Below, in pieces: positions 57,940 to 64,000 of a stretch of DNA of 64,000 bases. The notes below the pieces were generated by a model. That model did not search any database and was not told where the DNA came from. It was given only the letters and a program-made list of their open reading frames with translations. Position numbers and translations under genes: made by a program. Within the stretch, counting starts at the first letter, position 1, and each line of letters starts with the position of its first letter. This DNA comes from Alteromonas sp. KUL42 (GTDB taxonomy: Bacteria; Pseudomonadota; Gammaproteobacteria; Enterobacterales; Alteromonadaceae), in assembly GCF_006538325.1 (NCBI RefSeq), contig NZ_BJKK01000018.1, positions 17,190 to 81,189 of the forward strand, written 5' to 3'.

Positions 57940-57961
57940 AAGGGTTTCCGAAGAAACCCTT
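57940..57961 (-). terminator. Terminator after the amidohydrolase pair
   Basis: AAGGGTTTC / GAAACCCTT with a 4 nt loop that on the minus strand is TTCG, followed by a run of T's. It serves the leftward amidohydrolase operon; it begins 2 bp after the transposase stop and could end that transcript too, though without a U-tail. Confidence 0.85.
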
Positions 57962-57982
57962 AATAGACATTTACTACAATAA

Positions 57983-59263
57983 TCACTCACTTCGTTGATA
58001 TTGTGAGGGCTTATTGTTCCCTTCCTTGCGTAGTGACAAATATCGGTCTCTAAGCTTGGTCTGACGTGACTCCATCTCTATTGGTTCGCCACCAACAAAA
58101 ACTGTTTCAGCCGCTTCGGTTACTTCAAGCGGATCGCCCGACCAAATAACGATATCTGCAAAACTTCCAGGCTTTAGAATACCTATATCATTATCTACGC
58201 CAAATATTCCTGCTGGAATACTTGTAAGCGCCTCCAAACCTGCTTGATGTGGCAAGCCGTTTGCCACTGCATTACCTGCATGTTGGGCGGCCAAACGAAT
58301 ATTGTGAGTGTCCATTCCAATTGCAACTTGAACCCCAGCATCATGAAGTCGAGCAGCATTACTCAATGTGGCCCCCATTTGATCGAAGCCCCCTGGTAAA
58401 TTGTACTCAGGATCAATTACAACAGGAATACTCGCCTTAGCAAGTTGATCGGCGACGCGCCAAGCTTCGACTCCATGAACCAATACAACCTTAATATTTG
58501 GGTGTCTGTCCTTAAATGAAATCACCTGGAGAATATCTGCAGCGCGATCCGCACGCATGAACAAAGGTACTTCACCTTTCAATACGCGCTTGAGTGCATC
58601 CACATCCGAACGCGTATTCAACCCATACCACGGTTTTTCGGCAGATAACGTCGATGAGGCATTTTCTGCTTCTTGTAGAACTTTATCTAACATCACCCAC
58701 AGTGCGGCTCTAGAACCACCTGCATTTTCAGCGCCCTCACTTCCTACATCTATTGTCATAAAAGCAGCTGACTTCAAAACAGGTGACTGTCCACTTAAGC
58801 TAATAATTGCGCCAAGGCCACCAAATAAATAATGACTACTATTAATCGCCGTTGCGGCTGAGGTCATTCCTTCCAATCGTGTAATGGCAAGTAGTGAGCT
58901 ATCTGGATTGATGGCGTATTGCACATCTAAGGCTGCGCCTGTATTCGATATAGGTGTTTTCTCAATACTTGAGTCCACTACGCCTGACGATGAAGACACT
59001 TCCACTAAACCCAACGAGGTCAATGCACCAATAAAACCGGGTGTTACCACTTTCCCTGCTGCATTAATCACTTCATAACCTTGCGGCGCTGTACCGTTGG
59101 CAAGCACTGACTCAATTCGACCGTCTTTTATAAGCACAGTACCGTTTTCTATAGTCCCTTTCGAGCCCATGGTATGCACTTTTCCTCCAACAATAGCGTA
59201 GTTATTTGCTAGTGCTGAAGTAGCCAGCGTTAGAGATGCTAAAACAACCGCTAACTTCTTCAT
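57983..59263 (-). CDS. Exported amidohydrolase-like protein lacking the first metal motif
   Basis: 426 residues with a signal peptide (MKKLAVVLASLTLATSALA). The fold is that of imidazolonepropionase-like amidohydrolases, but the strand-1 metal motif HxH is absent: after VTPGF the sequence is IGALTSLGLVEV. Later sites remain in part: VVLVHGVEAW and GMDTHNIRLAAQHAGN, and the end KPGSFADIVIWSGDPLE is typical. It overlaps the intact paralogue upstream by 4 bp. It may be a catalytically weak partner. Decamers occur at 58502-58511 (KDRHP) and, as a variant, at 58783-58792. Confidence 0.88.
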   Translation of the reverse strand: MKKLAVVLASLTLATSALANNYAIVGGKVHTMGSKGTIENGTVLIKDGRIESVLANGTAPQGYEVINAAGKVVTPGFIGALTSLGLVEVSSSSGVVDSSIEKTPISNTGAALDVQYAINPDSSLLAITRLEGMTSAATAINSSHYLFGGLGAIISLSGQSPVLKSAAFMTIDVGSEGAENAGGSRAALWVMLDKVLQEAENASSTLSAEKPWYGLNTRSDVDALKRVLKGEVPLFMRADRAADILQVISFKDRHPNIKVVLVHGVEAWRVADQLAKASIPVVIDPEYNLPGGFDQMGATLSNAARLHDAGVQVAIGMDTHNIRLAAQHAGNAVANGLPHQAGLEALTSIPAGIFGVDNDIGILKPGSFADIVIWSGDPLEVTEAAETVFVGGEPIEMESRQTKLRDRYLSLRKEGNNKPSQYQRSE

Positions 59264-60687
59264 TTCTTGTCTCCTTCGCCTACTTGACCTAGTTCAAAGT
59301 CGCTTACTGGCCACGACATTTCGTCCGTTAATGAATAGGCAAGCCCACCATCAATGTAGACGTGCTCAGCTTTGGTATAAGTTGAGAAAGGATTTCCATT
59401 CCATAAAACGATATCCGCTTGCTTGCCCTTTTCTAGCGAGCCAGTTTTATCAAAAATACCCAGTGATTTTGCAGGGTTAGCTGATAGCCACGTCCACACA
59501 TCTTCCATAGGAATATCAATACCAGCACGCAATCCATCAGACCACGCCTTAGCGGCTTCTTGGTTAAGTCGCTGAATGCCTAAATCGCTATCAGAGTGAA
59601 CAATGGCACATGCACCAGCAGCGTGAACAGCGGGAATATTTTCTCGAATACCATCGTACGCTTCCATTTTAAAGCCCCACCAATCAGCCCACATAGCAGA
59701 GCAAACATTATTCTCTTTTAACTTATCTGCAATCTTGTATGCTTCTACGGCATGGTGGAAAGTGCCAATTTGATAATCAAATTCTTTCATTACATCCATC
59801 ATCACTGTCATCTCGTCAGCGCGATAACAATGCATATGAACGCGGATATCACCATTTAACGCCCCAGCCAGCGTTTCAAGCTTTAAATCTCGCTTTGGCG
59901 CTTTTGGGTTCTTGCCAGCTTCATATTCTTTTTCATATAACTCCCACTTGCGCATATAGTCTTGTGCGTCAGACCATGCTTGACGATAGCCCGCTACATT
60001 TCCCATACGCGTCATCGGGCCACCTTTCTGCCCATAAACACGCTTGGGGTTTTCGCCACAGGCCATTTTCATTCCGTAAGGAGCATCAGGAAACTTCATA
60101 TCCTGCATGGTTCTATTAGGGACATTTTTTAACACAACAGAGCGGCCGCCGAACAAATTAGCCGACCCAGGCAATATTTGTAATGAGGTTACGCCGCCGG
60201 CAAGCGCCCGTCCAAAACCCGGATCTTGAGGCCACACAGAATGCTCAGCCCACACTTGTGCCGTGACAGGATTCGTCATTTCATTGCCGTCTGAATGAGA
60301 ATGAGTTGATGGCGATGGATACACGCCCAAATGACTGTGGTTATCAATGATTCCTGGCGTTACCCATTTGCCGCTCCCATCAATAATAACAGTATTGACA
60401 GCCACATCGAGTGTCTGTCCACTTTGAGCTATCGCTTGGACTTGTCCATCAGCAAAATAGATACTGCCATTGTCTATTTTATTCCCAATACCATCTAAAA
60501 TGGTCACATTAGTTATTAATGTTGGCTGACCCTCGATAGGCTTATAGGTACTTGGATAAGGATTTGATTGAATCGTAACTTTAGGTGCTTGAGTAACGTC
60601 CTTTGACTTGTCTTTCGCACATCCTGCTACAAACAGAGTAGCGGAACATACAGCCAAAAGCGTCAGCTTTGACGGTGTGATCTTCAT
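59260..60687 (-). CDS. Lipoprotein amidohydrolase (imidazolonepropionase-like)
   Basis: 475 residues with a lipoprotein signal (LLAVCSATLFVAGC, Cys about 23). It is an amidohydrolase with metal motifs WVTPGIIDNHSHLGVYPSP (HxH), IRVHMHCYRADEM, IGTFHHAVEAYKIAD and ACAIVHSDSDLGIQR, all intact, ending with the second beta domain SLEKGKQADIVLWNGNP. Proteins like this are annotated as peptidases or amidohydrolases; the substrate is unknown. It is the first gene of the pair and its stop overlaps the next gene's start (ATGA). The decamer at 60411-60420 encodes SGQTLDV. Confidence 0.9.
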   Translation of the reverse strand: MKITPSKLTLLAVCSATLFVAGCAKDKSKDVTQAPKVTIQSNPYPSTYKPIEGQPTLITNVTILDGIGNKIDNGSIYFADGQVQAIAQSGQTLDVAVNTVIIDGSGKWVTPGIIDNHSHLGVYPSPSTHSHSDGNEMTNPVTAQVWAEHSVWPQDPGFGRALAGGVTSLQILPGSANLFGGRSVVLKNVPNRTMQDMKFPDAPYGMKMACGENPKRVYGQKGGPMTRMGNVAGYRQAWSDAQDYMRKWELYEKEYEAGKNPKAPKRDLKLETLAGALNGDIRVHMHCYRADEMTVMMDVMKEFDYQIGTFHHAVEAYKIADKLKENNVCSAMWADWWGFKMEAYDGIRENIPAVHAAGACAIVHSDSDLGIQRLNQEAAKAWSDGLRAGIDIPMEDVWTWLSANPAKSLGIFDKTGSLEKGKQADIVLWNGNPFSTYTKAEHVYIDGGLAYSLTDEMSWPVSDFELGQVGEGDKK

Positions 60688-60814
60688 GTTTTCCCCAGAG
60701 CTATTTTTTATTATTGATTATGAGCAAAAACGTAAACAAGACTTACATGATTGCCCATATCAGATTATCGGATAGCTTTTAGACTGCCAAGAAACATTGG
60801 GGTAGATAGACGGT

Positions 60815-61753
60815 TTATTGCGAGGATTGGCGCGCCAGCACGTCAACAATATCTTGAGACTTGGTTAAACGCCTTATGTCATTAAATAATACCTCAGCTT
60901 CTGTGTACTGTCTTTTGAGGTAACCACACCACTGCTTTATGCGATTTGGGTAGTATTTGCCTTTATCACCAAAAATTTCATAACCCGAGTACTGAATTAA
61001 CAAAGAAGCTAAATCTGACCACGGCATTGGTGATTCACCATGCTTGATACACTTTGCTAAGTTAGGTAAAGCTAGCGCCCCACGGCCAATCATTAAGTTC
61101 ATACATTCAGATTGCAATTGACATTGTTTTGCATCCTCAGCACTCCAAATTTCACCATTGGCCACCAAAGGTATGGAGGTATGCTGTTTAATCTTTGCTA
61201 TCCAATCCCAGTAGGCTGGCGGTTTGTATCCTTCTGTTTTAGTCCTAGCATGTACAACAAGTTCAGAAGCGCCAGCTTCCGTTATTGCTATAGCATTGTC
61301 TATCGCCAAAGACTTATCTTCGAAACCAAGTCTAATTTTGGCTGACACCGGAATATCCTGAGGCACGGCTTCGCGCACTGATTTTACTATGCTATACAGG
61401 GTTTCAGTCTCTTTAAGCAATACTGCACCGCCTTTACTTTTATTCACAGTTTTAGCAGGGCACCCAAAGTTAAGATCAACACCAGGCGAACCAAGTTCAA
61501 TTGCTGTCTGTGCATTTTCTGCCAACCACTGAGGGTGTTGACCAAGTAACTGAACACGAACAGGTACCCCCGCTGGAGTTTTACCGCCGTTATGTAACTC
61601 AGGACAAAGGCGATAAAAGGTCTTTTTAGGCAGTTTTTGATCAACAACCCTGACGAATTCTGTCACGCACTGATCGAAACCACCAACGCGTGTCAACATG
61701 TCTCTCATTAAATGGTCAACAACCCCTTCCATAGGGGCAAGAATTACTTTCAT
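60815..61753 (-). CDS. dusC: tRNA-dihydrouridine(16) synthase DusC
   Basis: 312 residues, flavin enzyme reducing uridine in the tRNA D-loop. Motifs: start VILAPMEGVVDHLMRDMLTR, the GVDLNFGCPAKTVNKSKGGA block with catalytic Cys, VHARTKTEGY, VANGEIWSAEDAKQC and MIGRGALALPNL. These, with the length and MEGVVD start, match DusC rather than DusA or DusB. It is a single leftward gene with a 252 bp gap upstream containing two decamers. Assignment to DusC is confident, from recall of the family signature. Confidence 0.93.
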   Translation of the reverse strand: MKVILAPMEGVVDHLMRDMLTRVGGFDQCVTEFVRVVDQKLPKKTFYRLCPELHNGGKTPAGVPVRVQLLGQHPQWLAENAQTAIELGSPGVDLNFGCPAKTVNKSKGGAVLLKETETLYSIVKSVREAVPQDIPVSAKIRLGFEDKSLAIDNAIAITEAGASELVVHARTKTEGYKPPAYWDWIAKIKQHTSIPLVANGEIWSAEDAKQCQLQSECMNLMIGRGALALPNLAKCIKHGESPMPWSDLASLLIQYSGYEIFGDKGKYYPNRIKQWCGYLKRQYTEAEVLFNDIRRLTKSQDIVDVLARQSSQ

Positions 61754-61887
61754 TCAGGGTAGTCTCTAACTCAATCGCTTAAAAAATCGGCGCGAGAGTG
61801 TATCAAAATGCGACCCCCCTTCGCTATTGAATATCAGTAAAATCATAGTCTGCTTAGCAACATTCTTGATACGGTAATTAGGTATGA

Positions 61888-61944
61888 GTGACTGTCCACA
61901 TTAAGCTCATATTAAAATCAGTAGTCAAACATCAGTGTCTGTCC
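61888..61944 (+). repeat. Two decamers downstream of the DUF1289 gene
   Basis: GTGACTGTCC (61888-61897) and GTGTCTGTCC (61935-61944), same orientation, 47 bp apart. Relative to the leftward DUF1289 gene they lie 3' of the stop and read GGACAG on the sense strand. The rest of the 252 bp gap 61754-62005 shows nothing else. Confidence 0.85.
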
Positions 61945-62005
61945 ACTTTAGCGAAAAGCGATACGTATAGATTAGTTTGCTGCTACGCGCTAATTTAAAG
62001 AAACC

Positions 62006-62185
62006 TTACTTGTTTGTAGAACGTTGATTGTTAGCTAACTGCTGAAGGCGTGTAAACACGGCAGCTTTTTGTGAATCAGTATAAGTTCGCCAGTGTATCA
62101 CTTCATCAATGGTACGCTTGCACCCCGTGCAAATGTCTTCGCTGTCGAGCCTACATGATCCAATACAAGGTGATGCTGGGTTCAT
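62006..62185 (-). CDS. DUF1289 protein
   Basis: A 59-residue protein found by reading the minus strand directly. It begins MNPASPCIGSCRLDSEDICT and continues GCKRTIDEVIHW, with the four-cysteine pattern CxxxC...CxxC characteristic of DUF1289; such Cys spacing suggests a metal-binding site. The remaining half is helical and ends with Lys. Function is unknown. Its ATG overlaps the stop of the small gene upstream by 4 bp (ATGA), so the two form a translationally coupled pair. Confidence 0.9.
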   Translation of the reverse strand: MNPASPCIGSCRLDSEDICTGCKRTIDEVIHWRTYTDSQKAAVFTRLQQLANNQRSTNK

Positions 62186-62403
62186 AGTGAAAGGTTAGGT
62201 GTATTCTCTTGGTTGTTTTGCAGTTTTCTTGATGCAGCAATAGTCGCAAGGGTACTTTCAGACAATTCTTTGTTTGACCAAAGGCATACATAACAACCAT
62301 AACGCGCTTCTAGATAGGCAGAAAACTCTGTGTCTGTCCTACCATCGTAGCGAACTAAAGTTTGTTTGTTACCGTCGTAAATTACTGCAGAAAATGTAAA
62401 CAC
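62182..62403 (-). CDS. Small hypothetical protein, GTG start
   Basis: 73 residues starting at GTG 62403, supported by a strong GGAGGAGG 6 bp upstream; the longer frame to 62439 has no such site. The sequence runs MFTFSAVIYDGNKQTLVRYD, then GRTDTEF and a Cys-containing YGCYVCLWSNKELSEST. I do not recognise the family. It is translationally coupled to the DUF1289 gene. The decamer at 62330-62339 lies inside it and encodes RTDT, so part of its sequence derives from the repeat element; the flanking parts look like normal coding sequence. Confidence 0.65.
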   Translation of the reverse strand: MFTFSAVIYDGNKQTLVRYDGRTDTEFSAYLEARYGCYVCLWSNKELSESTLATIAASRKLQNNQENTPNLSL

Positions 62404-62463
62404 AAAAAGCCTCCTCCAAGAGAAGGCCCAAATATACATCTAGACGTCTAAACGTTCAAGCGT

Positions 62464-63369
62464 CTATTTAATAAATTCTAATGCCGCGCAAACAGCAGCT
62501 ACTTGAGCGTCATTACAGTTTTGTGGTGTAGCGTTAGCACTATCCGGATACACTTCGGTTGTTGTTACATAGTTGGCGTCTGTCATACCACCACATAAGA
62601 ACAGCGCCTTCTTGTCATAACAAATAACTCCCTCAGAGACGACATCGGCGCCAATAATCTTTCCGTTTTCATCAGCAGGCGCAATATGCGTTACACGTTT
62701 AACCGCTTCAATTACAGCTTGCTGAAACGCCAATTGGGGATTAGGTGTATTGGCAACCGTGTAAAAGCCATCGGGGATGTTCCAATTATCGTGTGTAGTA
62801 CCATCACGTGCAGCCAGCGCAGGCCTAAACTCACTGTTGTCTGTATCAGTTGTCTCATGCAAATCAATGTGTAACGTTAATGCCACATCCATTTCGTCGA
62901 TGAACTTCATCAATAGCGCCGATTCCGGTGCTGGTGAATCACTGAAAAAAGAACGATTTGGATCAAGTGCCATCGGGTTCCAACGATTAATTGTTTCATA
63001 ACCCCAAGGGCTAACACAAGGAACCACAATAATATTGAACCCGTCAGCAAAATCAGAAAGCTTTGACTCGATAAACTGTATTGCACCTTGCACACCACTA
63101 GTTTCGTAGCCATGAACGCCACCGGTGACAAGTGCTGATGGCTTATTTGAATCAATTGTATCAGGAACAATCGCATACAAAGGGTAGCGAGCTTCGTCAT
63201 ATGGTAAAGCACCATACTGCGTCAACTTAAAGCCTTCAGGAACAATATTCTCTAACTTGCTTAATACTTCCTCGTTGTAACTACGTTGTATGTGTTGTTG
63301 CGCTTTCCACTGTGCCTTTTCTTCATCACCCCATGGCTTACCGGGCGTTCCAATTGAATAATGTTGCAT
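62464..63369 (-). CDS. M14-family zinc carboxypeptidase-like protein
   Basis: 301 residues of the succinylglutamate desuccinylase/aspartoacylase-like branch of M14 peptidases. Zinc ligands are visible in ALVTGGVHGYETSGVQGAIQ (His and Glu) and in LTLHIDLHETTD (third ligand), and substrate residues in NRWNPMALDPNRSF with the family Arg. No signal peptide, so cytosolic. The substrate is probably a small acylated amino acid or peptide, not determined. It is a single leftward gene with 60 bp to the small hypothetical gene. Confidence 0.88.
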   Translation of the reverse strand: MQHYSIGTPGKPWGDEEKAQWKAQQHIQRSYNEEVLSKLENIVPEGFKLTQYGALPYDEARYPLYAIVPDTIDSNKPSALVTGGVHGYETSGVQGAIQFIESKLSDFADGFNIIVVPCVSPWGYETINRWNPMALDPNRSFFSDSPAPESALLMKFIDEMDVALTLHIDLHETTDTDNSEFRPALAARDGTTHDNWNIPDGFYTVANTPNPQLAFQQAVIEAVKRVTHIAPADENGKIIGADVVSEGVICYDKKALFLCGGMTDANYVTTTEVYPDSANATPQNCNDAQVAAVCAALEFIK

Positions 63370-63471
63370 ATAATACCTCTTAGTTGATACGCCTATGTTA
63401 ACAGCTATAAAAGCTTTCGTAAGCGTTTGTCATAGGTGCAGAAGCTTTCATTTTAGAAATGCTGTAACTGT

Positions 63472-63648
63472 GGACATACACATATTAAATCAATTGAATG
63501 TCTGTCCTATTCTGCATATTTTTCGGCGGTACAAATATTGTAGCGCTGATATCTGACTCACTAAGCAAACAGATTTGAGAGGGGAACCGAGTGTCTGTCC
63601 ACTTTTCTATTCATTTTTATTTTAATGTGAGATTTGAAGTGTGTGTCC
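63472..63648. repeat. Decamer cluster between the M14 gene and tRNA-Glu
   Basis: GGACATACAC (63472-63481), ATGTCTGTCC (63498-63507), GTGTCTGTCC (63591-63600) and GTGTGTGTCC (63639-63648). One exact copy and three variants, again with the left-facing copy first. It occupies most of the 376 bp gap 63370-63745. Confidence 0.75.
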
Positions 63649-63712
63649 AATATGAGTTTTGATTTTGAAGAATGGAATGCTTTCTGAGTGAAGTGTATTT
63701 ACTGCAGATACA

Positions 63713-63740
63713 AAAAAACCAGCCGGATGGCTGGTTTTTT
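63713..63740. terminator. Bidirectional terminator after tRNA-Glu
   Basis: AAAAAACCAGCC / GGCTGGTTTTTT, 12 bp perfect stem with loop GGAT. It lies 5 bp past the tRNA 3' CCA on the minus strand and also works on the plus strand. Confidence 0.9.
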
Positions 63741-63745
63741 CGATA

Positions 63746-63821
63746 TGGCGTCCCCTAGGGGATTCGAACCCCTGTTACCGCCGTGAAAGGGCGGTGTCCT
63801 AGGCCTCTAGACGAAGGGGAC
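63746..63821 (-). tRNA. tRNA-Glu (anticodon TTC)
   Basis: 76 nt on the minus strand, beginning GTCCCCTTCGTCTAGAGG and ending with GGGGACG and an encoded CCA. The acceptor stem GTCCCC/GGGGAC pairs, the anticodon arm reads CCGCCCTTTCACGGCGG with TTC in the loop, and the T-loop is GGTTCGAATCC. Standard bacterial tRNA-Glu. Confidence 0.98.
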
Positions 63822-63981
63822 AAAATTTTTGCTAGTGTTGCATCGCAACACTAAAATTTTGTAAGGCGAATCACGATTTATCGTGAGAGCGACCTTTACC
63901 TAGGCAATTTCGAAAGCTACGCTTTCGAGATTTTCAGTAAGGTGAAGTGAGCCAGGCGAGTTGAGCGACCTTTTCCTTACT
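63821..63981. repeat. Run of palindromes in the 5' flank of tRNA-Glu
   Basis: A 9 bp hairpin TAGTGTTGC/GCAACACTA (63833-63853) nested in an AT-rich CAAAATTTT/AAAATTTTG stem. Then TCACGA-TTTA-TCGTGA (63871-63886) within GTAAGG/CCTTTAC, CGAAAGC-TAC-GCTTTCG (63911-63927), and AGTAAGG (63936-63942) with CCTTACT (63975-63981). GAGCGACCTTT occurs twice. Probably the spacer of a tRNA cluster that continues past the window. Confidence 0.65.
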
Positions 63982-64000
63982 AAACTTTCAGTCGGAAGTT

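Noticed and set aside
32751..63648. CRISPR array interpretation of the decamer clusters
   Set aside because: The repeats are 10 bp, scattered over 40 kb, in both orientations and inside genes; spacers are irregular and no cas gene is present.

Overview
The window looks like a chromosomal segment of a marine gammaproteobacterium, most likely Alteromonas or a close relative. Pointers are the grpE-dnaK-dnaJ order with sigma32-type promoters, the folX-yfcH and tesA/ybbAB pairs, a trp operon with a fused trpCF and a leader peptide, TonB-dependent uptake and many signalling genes. The lineage is inferred from protein similarity remembered for these families; no search was run. Most of the window is ordinary core genome. 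No prophage, CRISPR array, rRNA operon or classical insertion sequence was seen.

Layout. 1-9.9 kb: a partial short-chain acyl-CoA synthetase, an EAL-type signalling protein, cytochrome c', the DnaJ/DnaK/GrpE chaperones and a Sel1-repeat protein, all on the minus strand. 10-17.6 kb: a large propeller-GGDEF diguanylate cyclase, then a transporter-fused hybrid histidine kinase facing a LuxR-type regulator (CrbS/CrbR-like). 17.8-25 kb: a probable hydroxybutyrate utilisation locus with a frameshifted TonB receptor diverging from a GntP permease, two exported alpha/beta hydrolases and 3-hydroxybutyrate dehydrogenase. 25-31 kb: a split Aer-like PAS protein and CZB chemoreceptor, nadK, recN with two SOS-like boxes, bamE and tpm. 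31-39.9 kb: DUF445 protein, a repeat-containing lipoprotein, an acetyltransferase, a binding-protein-like protein, then rluB-scpB-scpA-yciO and rnm. 39.9-47.1 kb: trpL-attenuator-trpE-G-D-CF-B-A-yciI. 47.5-56.6 kb: PepSY/response regulator/broken sensor kinase, an AI-2E family permease, folX-yfcH, ybbA-ybbP and divergent tesA. 56.9-63.9 kb: a REP-associated (Y1/HUH) transposase, two lipo/exported amidohydrolases, dusC, a DUF1289 protein, an M14-like peptidase and tRNA-Glu.

The most interesting signal cuts across the genes. The decamer GGACAGACAC (reverse GTGTCTGTCC) occurs 20 times exactly by my manual count, where about 0.12 would be expected by chance, with further one-base variants. All copies lie right of 23.6 kb, and the most elaborate intergenic clusters are near the HUH transposase. 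Eleven are intergenic, often as inverted pairs that form stem-loops and often next to short tandem duplications. Nine lie inside genes, and all nine read GGACAGACAC on the sense strand in three different codon phases. This suggests a nucleotide-level element mobilised or used by some machinery, with the transposase as the prime suspect.

Two genes (TonB receptor and sensor kinase) are broken by single-base length changes in runs of A/T, three events in all. These could be sequencing errors or real slippage.
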